Source: Mesorhizobium kowhaii
GTDB taxonomy: Bacteria > Pseudomonadota > Alphaproteobacteria > Rhizobiales > Rhizobiaceae
Assembly: GCF_003253745.1 (NCBI RefSeq)
Contig: NZ_MZXV01000034.1
Location: forward strand, 1-53,640
Length of the DNA stretch: 53,640 nucleotides
Direction: 5' to 3'
The position numbers and the translations under genes are program-made. Positions 42,960-51,068 of this stretch are shown piece after piece; the first letter of the stretch is position 1; each line of letters opens with the position of its first letter. Below the pieces are notes generated by a model, which did no database searches, was not told where the DNA came from, and saw only the letters and a list, made by a program, of their open reading frames with translations.

Positions 42960-43481
42960 TCAAGGCTGGACGCGAACCGAGGGCGCCGGATGTTTGAGGT
43001 CTTCGGATGAGCCGCCGTTCGACGGGATCTCGATCCAGCGCTCGACGCCCTTCTCGCACTCCTGCACGACCGGAACATAGATCGTGCCAGCCCGCGCGCT
43101 GACCGTCGCCGAAAAGATGAATTCATCGTGGTGGCTGTTCTCCAGCCTGCCGCCCGTCCAGCCGATCTCCTTCGCCTGCAAGCCGCCAGTGCCGTTGCTG
43201 GCGGCAGCGACATGGACAGGTGTCGCATCGGCGGTCGCGGCCGAAAGCGTCCAGCCGGGCTTGGCCTCGGGGGTCACGCCGCTTAGTGCGTCGGGAATCG
43301 CAATTCGTATGGCGGTTGTCGCCGAACCCGCGCAGCCATGCGGAATGCGCAGCACGAACTTGACGAGGCGTCCCGCCTCCACCTCCTTGTTCTCGAAGGT
43401 GATATGGGCGCTGGCGGGCAGCGAAATCGCAAAAGCAGCGGCTGCGAGGACGGCGCGAAGGCCGCGGTTCAGTTTCTTCAT
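42960..43481 (-). CDS. YcnI-like DUF1775 periplasmic copper protein
   Basis: This 173-residue exported protein has a signal peptide (RAVLAAAAFAISLPASA) ending before HITFENKEVEAG, so the mature protein starts with His as in the YcnI monohistidine brace. Further marks are VPHGCxGSxT-like IPHGCAGSATTAI, GW at KPGWTLS and GGRLENSHHDEFIF. It lacks the C-terminal membrane anchor found in Gram-positive members. It binds copper and is normally encoded next to YcnJ, as here. The gene begins 25 bp after the ABC ATPase stop, so it is probably in the sulfonate operon. Confidence 0.82.
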   Translation of the reverse strand: MKKLNRGLRAVLAAAAFAISLPASAHITFENKEVEAGRLVKFVLRIPHGCAGSATTAIRIAIPDALSGVTPEAKPGWTLSAATADATPVHVAAASNGTGGLQAKEIGWTGGRLENSHHDEFIFSATVSARAGTIYVPVVQECEKGVERWIEIPSNGGSSEDLKHPAPSVRVQP

Positions 43482-43506
43482 GGTCGGGATTCCAATTTGG
43501 TTTCGA

Positions 43507-44304
43507 CTACCAGGTCGCCGCCAGACCGAGATGGCCGAGCGCTTCGCGCCGAAGCTCGGCAAGACGCGGATCGCCGCGATGGCGGGGATAGGGAAGATCA
43601 ACCTTCAGATCGGCGACGATGCGTGCAGGGCGCGGGCCGAAAATCAGCACACGCTGGGTCAGGAACAGCGCTTCCTCGACGTCATGCGTGACGAGAACGG
43701 CGGTCAGTCCGGCGCGCTGCCAAAGCCCCACAAGCTCCGTCTGCATGGTGAGACGCGTCAGCGAATCCAGCTTGCCCAAGGGCTCGTCGAGCAGGAGCAG
43801 GCGCGGCTCGTTCACCAGGGCGCGGGCCAGCGCCACACGCTGCGCCATGCCGCCTGAGAGTTGATGCGGATAGGCCTTGTCGAAGCCGTCGAGCCCGACG
43901 AGCTGGATGGCGTCATCGACACGCTGGCGCGACTTTTTCAGGATACCCCGGGCTTCGAGGCCGAGCGATACATTGTCCCACACCGTCCGCCACGGAAACA
44001 ACGTCGGATCCTGGAAAACCATGATGCGCGAGGGATCCGGATCGCCGACGTTTTCACCGTCAACCTTCAAATCACCTTTGGTCGGATGATCGAGCCCGGC
44101 GAGAAGGCGAAGCAGCGTTGACTTTCCGCATCCGGACGGACCGAGCAGCGCGACAAACGATCCTGGCTCCACCGAAAAATCGATGCCGTCGAGCACCGGA
44201 AGCGGTTCGCCCTCGAGTTCGAATTGATGGAAGACGCTCTGGATATCGATCTTCTGGCCGGCAGCGGCGGATGCCACACCTGTGTTCGTTGCAAGAGCTA
44301 CCAT
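43507..44304 (-). CDS. ssuB: ABC importer ATPase, SsuB-like (second system)
   Basis: This 265-residue ATPase has Walker A GPSGCGKSTLLRLL, Q-loop VFQDPTLFPWRTV, signature LSGGMAQRVALA, Walker B LLLLDEPLGKLD and H-loop VTHDVEEAL. The start MVALATNTG at 44304 overlaps the permease stop by 7 bases. The open frame extends far upstream inside the permease gene but is not translated as one protein. It partners the permease and binding protein encoded before it. Confidence 0.88.
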   Translation of the reverse strand: MVALATNTGVASAAAGQKIDIQSVFHQFELEGEPLPVLDGIDFSVEPGSFVALLGPSGCGKSTLLRLLAGLDHPTKGDLKVDGENVGDPDPSRIMVFQDPTLFPWRTVWDNVSLGLEARGILKKSRQRVDDAIQLVGLDGFDKAYPHQLSGGMAQRVALARALVNEPRLLLLDEPLGKLDSLTRLTMQTELVGLWQRAGLTAVLVTHDVEEALFLTQRVLIFGPRPARIVADLKVDLPYPRHRGDPRLAELRREALGHLGLAATW

Positions 44305-45317
44305 CTGACCAGGCCCTTTTGCCACGAAAGCGTCCAGTCGCGCACCCTGAAGAGAATGGTGATCAGGCTCGAGCACATCAGCGCCATCACCAGAAGTGCC
44401 GCATACATGTTGGCATAGGCCGCCCAGCCTTGAGCCCATTGCAGGTACCAGCCGAGGCCGGCTTTCACACCGAGCATTTCGGCGACGACGAGCACGGCGA
44501 AAGACGTGCCGAGACCCATGAAAAGCCCGACGAAGACATGCGGGAGAGCAGCCGGTATCGCGACTTTCAGGATCAGGAACGATGGCTTTGCGCCGAGCGT
44601 GCGGGCGATATCGTAATAATCCCGGTTGACGCTGGCGATGCCCGACCATGTGAGGATAGTCATCGGGAAGGCGGTCGCGAGCGCGATCAGGAACACGCTG
44701 GCCGAGCCACTGGTCGGGAAGATGAAGAAGGCGAGCGGCAGCCAGGCGGTCGCTGGCAATGGCCCAATCAGCCGCAGCAGCGGATGCACCCAGTAGCTCG
44801 CCGCTCGCGACCAGCCGATGGTCACGCCGGTGACGAAGCCTGCGGCAGCGCCAAAGAAATAGCCCTTCGCCAGCAAAAGCACCGAATACCAGACACTGAT
44901 GCCAAGCCGGCCCCAATCGTCGAAGAACACTTCCAGAATGCTCTGCGGCGACGAGAAAAAGGGCACGGGCAACAGGCCCGCCTTTGCCGTCACGATCTCC
45001 CAGCCTCCGACAACGATCGCGGCTGCGACGAACCAGGGTCCATAGTAGCGGGTGGTGATTGCGGCGACTCCGAAGAGCCGCCCCGTTGCTGCGACGATGA
45101 CCAATCCGAGCGCGATCACCAGCGAGATGATCGCCAGCTCCCGGCCGTAGGGCTGCGGGATGATCTCCGGCCAGAGTTCGATCAGTGCGGCCACGCCGAC
45201 CCAGCTAGCGGCCGCTGCCAGTCCTAACACCCATATGCCCGTCCCCCTTTGCGCGGGAGCTTCCTCCACAGCGGAGGTTTCATCGCGCCCGGAAAGCGAT
45301 GGATCAATCGAAGTCAT
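44298..45317 (-). CDS. ssuC: ABC importer permease, SsuC-like, with two extra N-terminal helices
   Basis: This 339-residue permease is longer than the usual ~260. Two additional predicted helices (IWVLGLAAAASWVGVAAL; LAIISLVIALGLVIVAATG) precede the standard six. The EAA loop is DIARTLGAKPSFLILKVAIPAAL. It lies 11 bp after the binding-protein gene. The extra helices are seen in nitrate/taurine-type permeases. The substrate is probably an alkanesulfonate or related organosulfur anion because of the adjoining monooxygenase genes. Confidence 0.86.
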   Translation of the reverse strand: MTSIDPSLSGRDETSAVEEAPAQRGTGIWVLGLAAAASWVGVAALIELWPEIIPQPYGRELAIISLVIALGLVIVAATGRLFGVAAITTRYYGPWFVAAAIVVGGWEIVTAKAGLLPVPFFSSPQSILEVFFDDWGRLGISVWYSVLLLAKGYFFGAAAGFVTGVTIGWSRAASYWVHPLLRLIGPLPATAWLPLAFFIFPTSGSASVFLIALATAFPMTILTWSGIASVNRDYYDIARTLGAKPSFLILKVAIPAALPHVFVGLFMGLGTSFAVLVVAEMLGVKAGLGWYLQWAQGWAAYANMYAALLVMALMCSSLITILFRVRDWTLSWQKGLVRW

Positions 45318-45328
45318 CGTAGCGTCTC

Positions 45329-46390
45329 CTACGCCGTCAGCACGTCGGCATAGACGCGTTCCGCGAACTCCTTCGGATCGGTCGACTGCTTGAACACCTG
45401 CACGTCACGCAGCTCCTGCGCATAGAGCGCGATTTCCTGCTTCAGATCGGCGCCGACCGGATTATGATTGTGTGTCTGCGAAAGCAGCACGCCGACGAGC
45501 TCGTCGACCGTCTTGTCCTTGGGTGCATTAGGCAGGAAGGCCTTGGCGGCGTCCTGGGGCTTGGCGACGGTCCAGTCCTGCGCTTCGAGCAGCGCACGTG
45601 TTAGCGCCTGCGCGGCGGGGAGATCATCGCGGATCAGGCTGCCGCGCAGGCCGACGATGCAGCACACGCGGTTTTCGAAGCCGTGGTCGAGGTTCGACGC
45701 GACCTGGATGTATTTCGGGTCCTGCAGCCAGAAATAGGCCTTGGGGTCGCCGTCCGCGATGGCTTGGATCTCGCCCTTTTCGGCGGCGAGTTGCAGAAGC
45801 TCACCGGGATACTGGCGCCATTCGACATCCGCAATCGGATCGAGTCCTTCCTTGTGCAGGAGGATCGAGAAGAAGTTCTTGCCTGGGCTTGCCAGGTCGG
45901 AGATGCCGATCGTCTTGCCCTTGAGCTGCTTGAGATCGGTGATACCGCTCGATTTCAGCGCGACGAGACGCGTGCAGCCACCATGCGATCCGGCCGTGAT
46001 CTTCACATCGAAGCCCTGCTCTAGGGCCTTCAGCCAGCGCAGCGCCATGCCGACGCCGCCATCGGCCTTGCCGGTGGCAATGGCTTCAAGAAGCGCTTCG
46101 GTCGAGGCGCCGAAATTGACCAATTCAACATCGAGCCCGTATTTCTTGAAGATGCCTTGCTCTTGCGCGACGAACACCGGCGCCAGGCAGATGGCCGAGG
46201 CGTTGGTCGCGAACTTTATTTTCTTTAGCTCGCCGGCCGGTGCCGCGGCCTGTGCCCAGAGGCTGCTTGCGGACACCACTCCGAGCGGCAGGGCAAGCCC
46301 GAGCGCTCCCGCCGTCTTGAGGAATGAGCGGCGGTCAAACCCGCCGATAGCGGAACTACTGCCTGCCGATGCAAAAGTCTTCCAGGTCAT
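45329..46390 (-). CDS. ssuA: ABC binding protein, SsuA/NMT1-like, Tat leader
   Basis: This is a 353-residue binding protein. The clear twin-arginine leader GGFDRRSFLKTAGALGLAL (about 17-35) is followed by an NMT1/SsuA-type fold: KIKFATNASAICLAPVFVAQ, GIFKKYGLDVELVNFG, LKQLKGKTIGISDLASPGKN and FENRVCCIVGLRGSL. It delivers its ligand to the permease encoded 11 bp downstream. It follows the SsuD-like monooxygenase by about 60 bp. Tat export of binding proteins is common in Rhizobiales. Confidence 0.87.
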   Translation of the reverse strand: MTWKTFASAGSSSAIGGFDRRSFLKTAGALGLALPLGVVSASSLWAQAAAPAGELKKIKFATNASAICLAPVFVAQEQGIFKKYGLDVELVNFGASTEALLEAIATGKADGGVGMALRWLKALEQGFDVKITAGSHGGCTRLVALKSSGITDLKQLKGKTIGISDLASPGKNFFSILLHKEGLDPIADVEWRQYPGELLQLAAEKGEIQAIADGDPKAYFWLQDPKYIQVASNLDHGFENRVCCIVGLRGSLIRDDLPAAQALTRALLEAQDWTVAKPQDAAKAFLPNAPKDKTVDELVGVLLSQTHNHNPVGADLKQEIALYAQELRDVQVFKQSTDPKEFAERVYADVLTA

Positions 46391-46452
46391 GTTCGATTCT
46401 CCTTGAGGATGCCGAGCTGGATTGGTGGGGCCGCTAGCCGCGCGCCTGGGAC

Positions 46453-47577
46453 CTATTCGGCCGCCTGGACGTGCGGCGCTGCGCCGTCCCGCGCCGCGAC
46501 GAGCGTCCGCACTCGCGAGATGAGATCGCGGCCGTAGTGAAAGGCGTCTTCGAGTGGATCAAAGCCGCGGATGAGGAAGGTGGTAACGCCGAGATCGTAG
46601 TAATCGAGCATCGCCTCGGCGACCTGATCGGGTGTGCCGACCAGCGAGGTCGAATTGCCGCTGGCTCCGGTCAGCGCCGCGATTTCCGTCCACAGTCGCT
46701 TGTCGAGCCGCGCGCCTTGCGCGGCCGCCGCCAGCAGGCGGCGCGATCCTTCGTTCGGAGGCCCGCTGACACTATTCTTGGCATTGACGTTGATCAGGCG
46801 CTCGCCTGAAGCGCTGGCGCGCAGGGCCTTGGCGCGCTGTAGGATGCGGTCAGCTTTCGCCCATGCCGCCTCCTCCGTATCCGCCAAGATCGGGCGCAGC
46901 GACAGGCTGAAGCGCGGCGCGCGGCCATGCGCAGTCGCGGCGGCGCGGATGCGCTGGATTGTCTCGGCGACCTGCGCATAGGTCTCGCCCCACAAGGCGT
47001 AGATATCGGCATGTTTGCCGGCAACCGCGATCGCGGCATCGGATGAGCCGCCGAAATAGATCGGGATGCCGTCCGGGCCTTGCGGCTTGACCTCCGAGAA
47101 ACCGCCGGCGACCCGATAGTATTTGCCGTCATAGTCGAACGGCTTTTGGCTGGTCCATTCCTGCCGCACGATGTCAAGATACTCGCTGGTGCGGGCATAG
47201 CGCTCGTCTTTGGTCAGGTGGTCGCCGTCCTGTGCCAGCTCCTGATCGTTGCCACCGGTGATGATATGGACAGAGACCCGGCCGTCGCTCAAATGATCCA
47301 ATGTCGCCAACTGGCGAGCGGCAACCGTCGGCGCCGTGAAACCCGGCCGATGCGCAATCATCAATTTCAGTTTGCGGGTGATGCTGGTCACATACTGGCC
47401 GACGAGAATGCTTTCCGGTGAGGTGGAGTGAAACGCCAGCAGCACACGGTCGAACCCACCATTTTCGTGGATGGCGGCGGCAGCGGCGATGTGTTCGCGG
47501 TTGATGATTGGGCCGAAACGGGCGATCGTCTCCGATGCGTTGAAATTTCCGATGTAACCGATGAATTCTACTGGCAC
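46453..47577 (-). CDS. ssuD: SsuD-like FMNH2-dependent alkanesulfonate monooxygenase
   Basis: This is a 374-residue LLM-class monooxygenase. FMNH2 plus O2 cleaves the C-S bond of an alkanesulfonate to aldehyde and sulfite. Marks are VEFIGYIG, FDRVLLAFHSTSPESILVGQY, MIAHRPGFTAPTVAARQLATLD, RVSVHIITGGNDQELAQDGD and YFGGSSDAAIAVAGKHADIYALWGE, all SsuD-like. GTG 47577 is chosen because GGAGG lies 5 bases upstream; the open frame goes back to a TTG at 47616, which overlaps the previous gene. The FMN reductase is encoded two genes upstream in the same operon. Confidence 0.88.
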   Translation of the reverse strand: MPVEFIGYIGNFNASETIARFGPIINREHIAAAAAIHENGGFDRVLLAFHSTSPESILVGQYVTSITRKLKLMIAHRPGFTAPTVAARQLATLDHLSDGRVSVHIITGGNDQELAQDGDHLTKDERYARTSEYLDIVRQEWTSQKPFDYDGKYYRVAGGFSEVKPQGPDGIPIYFGGSSDAAIAVAGKHADIYALWGETYAQVAETIQRIRAAATAHGRAPRFSLSLRPILADTEEAAWAKADRILQRAKALRASASGERLINVNAKNSVSGPPNEGSRRLLAAAAQGARLDKRLWTEIAALTGASGNSTSLVGTPDQVAEAMLDYYDLGVTTFLIRGFDPLEDAFHYGRDLISRVRTLVAARDGAAPHVQAAE

Positions 47578-47599
47578 GAAAACCTCCGTGGTTTGCTGG

Positions 47600-48769
47600 T
47601 CAGATGCCAAGAGCAAGTCGGCCGGCGCCGAGCCGAACCGTGTCTTCCTGCGGGCTGTGAATGCGACCGCAGAGCACGTCGCGATGATGGCGCTCGAGCG
47701 GATTGTGACGTGAGATGCCGTGATTGCCGGTGAGCTTCAGCGCCTTTTCGACAGCGGCAATCGCGTTTTCCGTAGTGACCACCTTGATCAGGCCGGCTTC
47801 CGACAGGGTGAAAGGACGCCCTTCGTCGACATCGCGCGCCGCCGAAGCGATCAGCCGAAGGTTGACGGCGATCAATTCCTCGATTTCGCCAACCGCCTGC
47901 TGGATGCGGGGAACCGTCGCCAGCGGCTGGCCGAGATTGGTCGGCACGCGCTCCTTCAGAAAACGCACCAGCCAGTCGCGCGCGGCTTGCGCAACGCCGG
48001 TATAAAGCGCGCCCGGCAGCGTGCCGAACCATGCGGCCTGCCCTTCGCCGCGTGTATCCCACTCGGACGGAAGACGGATGTCAACGGCATGATCGAGGGG
48101 AACCCGCACATCTTCCAGCACGGCATCGTGGCTTCCGGTGGCGCGCATGCCGAGCGGATTCCAGGTTTTTTCGATGCGCAGTCCGGGCGCATTGGCGGGA
48201 ACCAGAAAGCCGCCAACACGCGGGTCGTCTTCGTCGGTCCTCGCCCATACAATCGCCCAGCTCAGGCCTTCGGCACCCGTCGAATAGATCTTTCGACCGC
48301 TGATCGACCAGCCGTCGCCCGTGCGCCGCGCGGTGGTCGCCGGAAGCCCTCCCCGTATCGGAGTGCCGAGTTCAGGCTCCACGCGAAACGCATTGATCAA
48401 GGCGCCGTTCTCGACGGCATCGGCAACCACCTGGCACACGAGGTGTTCGGGCCAGCGCCCTGTGGGCAGCGTGGCAAGGTTTATGTACTGCATGATCAGG
48501 ATGAGCGCCGTCGACGGTTCGCCGCGGGCTATTTCGCGGATCACATCAGATGCTTCGCCCAGACCTGCGCCGCCACCGCCGAACTCGACCGGTGCCGTCA
48601 ACGCTATGAGGCCGGCATCATGCAACCGAAAAATGTTCTCGTGCGGAAACGCGGCACTCTCGTCATAGTCGCCGGCGGTCTCGGCAAATGTGCGCGCCAA
48701 TTCGACGGCTGCCTCCACGGACGTGCGAGCGGCCGTTGCAACCCTTGGGCGAAGCGGAGTGACCGTCAT
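47600..48769 (-). CDS. Acyl-CoA dehydrogenase-like monooxygenase (SfnB/DszC-type)
   Basis: This is a 389-residue protein with the acyl-CoA dehydrogenase fold: N-terminal helices, middle beta domain (SISGRKIYSTGAEGLSWAIVWART, WNPLGMRATGSHDAVLEDVRV) and C-terminal helical bundle (LKLTGNHGISRHNPLERHHRD). The C-terminal ISRxNPLERHxRD is typical of the SfnB/DszC flavin-monooxygenase branch that works on sulfur compounds, not of fatty acid oxidation; the catalytic Glu of dehydrogenases is not evident. It lies between the FMN reductase and SsuD-like genes, so it probably uses the same reduced flavin. The substrate may be a sulfone, sulfinate or aryl sulfur compound. Confidence 0.83.
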   Translation of the reverse strand: MTVTPLRPRVATAARTSVEAAVELARTFAETAGDYDESAAFPHENIFRLHDAGLIALTAPVEFGGGGAGLGEASDVIREIARGEPSTALILIMQYINLATLPTGRWPEHLVCQVVADAVENGALINAFRVEPELGTPIRGGLPATTARRTGDGWSISGRKIYSTGAEGLSWAIVWARTDEDDPRVGGFLVPANAPGLRIEKTWNPLGMRATGSHDAVLEDVRVPLDHAVDIRLPSEWDTRGEGQAAWFGTLPGALYTGVAQAARDWLVRFLKERVPTNLGQPLATVPRIQQAVGEIEELIAVNLRLIASAARDVDEGRPFTLSEAGLIKVVTTENAIAAVEKALKLTGNHGISRHNPLERHHRDVLCGRIHSPQEDTVRLGAGRLALGI

Positions 48770-48803
48770 CTACGCATCCCTCCTGCCGCGGTTGACGACG
48801 GCA

Positions 48804-49364
48804 TCACTCGGCAGCCAATGAGTGACGCAATGTTTGCGGGAAAAACGCACCAAGCTCGGCGACTGCCTGTTCGACACGATGGCGAATGGGCTGCGAGACG
48901 AGGCGGTAATCGGCAAAATCCCGGTCGGCCGCATAGATGGCGCTGGGCAGCGTATGCGCCATGAAGAAACCGAAAAGCGGGCGAAGCTGATGCTCAACAA
49001 TCAGCGCATGGCGGTCACCACCGCCCGTGGCGGTCAGGATCACTGGTTTACCTTGCAGGGCGAGCGGATCGATCAGGTCGAGAAAATGCTTGAAGAGCCC
49101 GGTATAGCTACCTTTGTAGGTCGGCGACCCGACGACGAGCACATCTGCCGAAATGATGTCCTGCGCGGCTCTCCGCGCGGCTGCATCGAGATCATCATAG
49201 CGCCGGGCGTTGCCCAGAGAAGGACCGATATCGGTCAGGTCGTAGAGTTCGGAGCGAAGACCATACCGGTCACATGCAAGCTCAGTGACTGTCTCGACCA
49301 AGGCGTAGGACTTGGACGGACGGCTGAAATTGCCGACCAGGCCGACCAGTTTTCCGTGAGACAT
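48804..49364 (-). CDS. NAD(P)H:FMN reductase (MsuE/SsuE-like)
   Basis: This is a 186-residue flavodoxin-like reductase: KLVGLVGNFSRPSKSYALVE (phosphate loop), VLVVGSPTYKGSYTGLFKHFLDLI (the SPTYKGSYTG motif of SsuE/MsuE) and LTATGGGDRHALIVEHQLRPLFGF. It supplies FMNH2 to the two monooxygenases encoded downstream and perhaps also to the NtaA/DmoA-type enzyme of the next operon. The ATG at 49364 is chosen because it begins the Rossmann strand; the frame is open 21 codons upstream. First gene of the operon, preceded by a TCTATA-N5-TATAGA repeat 85 bp upstream. Confidence 0.9.
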   Translation of the reverse strand: MSHGKLVGLVGNFSRPSKSYALVETVTELACDRYGLRSELYDLTDIGPSLGNARRYDDLDAAARRAAQDIISADVLVVGSPTYKGSYTGLFKHFLDLIDPLALQGKPVILTATGGGDRHALIVEHQLRPLFGFFMAHTLPSAIYAADRDFADYRLVSQPIRHRVEQAVAELGAFFPQTLRHSLAAE

Positions 49365-49448
49365 GCAGGCACCTTCGTCGTGGAAATTGCCATGTTTTTT
49401 CGAACGAACACCATGCCGCGCCAGCAAATGGTGCTGAGACGTCTAATG

Positions 49449-49465
49449 TCTATAGTATTTATAGA
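49449..49465. promoter_or_regulatory. Shared inverted repeat TCTATA-N5-TATAGA (copy 2)
   Basis: A perfect palindrome with spacer GTATT lies 85 bp before the FMN reductase ATG and 316 bp before the divergent peroxiredoxin-like gene. The arms and spacing are identical to the copy at 41175-41191 while the spacer bases differ, as expected for a protein-binding site and not for a recent duplication. The rest of 49365-49780 holds no gene that I recognise. Confidence 0.6.
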
Positions 49466-49780
49466 TTTAGAGAGAAGGAGCCACGACCGTTTCGAATCTT
49501 CGCTGTCCGTTAGAAAATCATGCCTGCGGCGGCGCCCAACCGGGCGTGGGCATTTTACGGTCGACCGCCTGCCTGCGGATGCAGGTTTGGCGCGCCCGAT
49601 CGTTCGATGGAAAAACCGACTTCGGCTTGTCCGCCCGAAATAGACAATTCGTTGCGCGGCGAAATCCGCTGCGCAATTTTTTCTCTCGCGCCGCGACCGT
49701 GGCCACCTATCCTGAACGGACCTTGACGGCCGGATCATCGCTCGCGCCGTTTCGGTGTTCCTCAGCTATGGAGAAGACCG

Positions 49781-50458
49781 ATGTCCAAGGCTCAATCGCT
49801 CAACGAAACCCTTGCGGAATTCCAGTCCAAGCGGGCGCTGACGATGCCCGCGGACAGGTTGAAGATCAACGTCGACCAGCGGCGCCTGCTCGTCGACACG
49901 GCCGACCGCTCAGCCTTCGTCAAGGCGGGAGATACCGTTCAGCCCTTCGCGTTGACCGAGGTGGGCGGCCAGTCGCTTACGCTGGAAGGTCTGCTCGAAA
50001 ACGGGCCTCTGGTGCTGATCTTCTTCCGCTTCGCGGGTTGCCCGGTCTGCAATGTCGCCTTGCCCTACTACAACCAGCATCTGGCTCCCGAACTGAACAG
50101 GCTGGGAGCAACGCTGGTTGGCGTCAGTCCGCAGGTTGCCGAAAAATTGCGCGACATCAAGGATCGTCACAGACTGGACTTCCTGATTGCAACCGACGCG
50201 GACAATGCGTTGAGCCGCCGGTTCGGTATTCTCTATTCCTTTGACGAACCCTCGCGCCGCGTTTCACTCGACAGCGGCACCCCGATCGGCGAGGTGACCG
50301 GGACAGGAACCTGGGAACTGCCCATGCCGACGGCGGTGGTCATCGATCAATCAAGGACGGTGCGATTTGCCGATGTCAGCCCGGACTGGCTTGTGCGCAC
50401 CGAACCGGTCGATATCATCGATGCCCTGAAGACCATTACCGCCCGCGCCGCTGCGTAA
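49781..50458 (+). CDS. Peroxiredoxin-like AhpC/TSA family protein
   Basis: This is a 225-residue thioredoxin-fold protein. The active-site segment is FFRFAGCPVCNVALPYYNQH, with a CPVC motif in place of the PxxxTxxC of typical peroxiredoxins; the helix LAPELNRLGATLVGVSPQ and GTGTWELPMPTAVVIDQ follow. An N-terminal helix of about 45 residues is extra. It probably reduces a disulfide or peroxide in the cytoplasm, since no signal peptide is seen. ATG 49781 has GGAGAAG upstream. It is divergent from the sulfonate operon and followed 25 bp later by a cupin gene. Confidence 0.8.
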   Translation: MSKAQSLNETLAEFQSKRALTMPADRLKINVDQRRLLVDTADRSAFVKAGDTVQPFALTEVGGQSLTLEGLLENGPLVLIFFRFAGCPVCNVALPYYNQHLAPELNRLGATLVGVSPQVAEKLRDIKDRHRLDFLIATDADNALSRRFGILYSFDEPSRRVSLDSGTPIGEVTGTGTWELPMPTAVVIDQSRTVRFADVSPDWLVRTEPVDIIDALKTITARAAA

Positions 50459-50483
50459 ACAGCCGACAACAGAAAGCAAGATT

Positions 50484-50981
50484 TTGACACACGACCACAG
50501 GCACGAAGGCCACGATGACCATGACCACGCGCCAGTTGACTGGCGCGAGAACGGGGTAAAGGTCATTCCCGGCAATTCGCTCGACCCCAACACGGCGCAG
50601 ACGCCCGGCATGAACCGCGCCGCGGCGATCAGCAAGGCCCGGGCGGGCGCCGAAAAGATATGGGCCGGCACGGTGACCATCCACGCCAACGCCAAGACCG
50701 GCGCTCATCACCATGGCGATCTGGAAAGCATCATCTATGTCGTCAAGGGCAAGGCGCGCATGCGCTGGGGCGAGAGCCTGGAATATGTGGCGGAAGCCGG
50801 CCCCGGCGACTTCATCTACGTGCCGCCTTACGTGCCGCATCAGGAAATCAATGCCAGCCGCGACGAGACGCTGGAATGCGTTCTTGTCAGGTCAGGTCAA
50901 GAGCCGGTGGTCGTCAATCTGGACATCGAACCTGTGGAAGCACCCGAAGAGGTGCTCTGGATAGATCCAATCCATAGGTGA
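50484..50981 (+). CDS. Small cupin protein with His-rich N-terminus (TTG start)
   Basis: This is a 165-residue single-cupin protein. Cupin motif 1 is GAHHHGDLESIIYVVKGKA (HHH-x-E-like metal site) and motif 2 is AGPGDFIYVPPYVPHQEINAS. The N-terminus THDHRHEGHDDHDHAP is unusually His/Asp-rich and could bind metal. A TTG at 50484 is taken as start (GAAAGCAAG upstream), because the next Met (residue 43) would remove the His-rich region. It follows the peroxiredoxin-like gene by 25 bp, probably in one operon. Cupins of this size include dioxygenases such as thiol dioxygenases, which would fit sulfur metabolism, but this is only a guess. Confidence 0.75.
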   Translation: MTHDHRHEGHDDHDHAPVDWRENGVKVIPGNSLDPNTAQTPGMNRAAAISKARAGAEKIWAGTVTIHANAKTGAHHHGDLESIIYVVKGKARMRWGESLEYVAEAGPGDFIYVPPYVPHQEINASRDETLECVLVRSGQEPVVVNLDIEPVEAPEEVLWIDPIHR

Positions 50982-50991
50982 ACTTCCAGAC

Positions 50992-51037
50992 GATCGGCGA
51001 TGCGGCTCGGCCTCAGCAGTTGCCGCGCAAGCCGATC
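50992..51037. terminator. Candidate bidirectional terminator hairpin
   Basis: Between the convergent cupin (ends 50981) and hydrolase (ends 51069) genes, GATCGGC (50992-50998) pairs with GCCGATC (51031-51037), and the inner GCGGC (51002-51006) pairs with GCCGC (51022-51026). No T-run follows, so intrinsic termination is not certain. Confidence 0.35.
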
Positions 51038-51068
51038 TCCGACCAGTAGCGGGCAGCCACCGAGCCTC

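Noticed and set aside
47720..48964. A 414-codon plus-strand open frame
   Set aside because: It is antisense to the SfnB-like and FMN reductase genes; no recognised domain or ribosome site.
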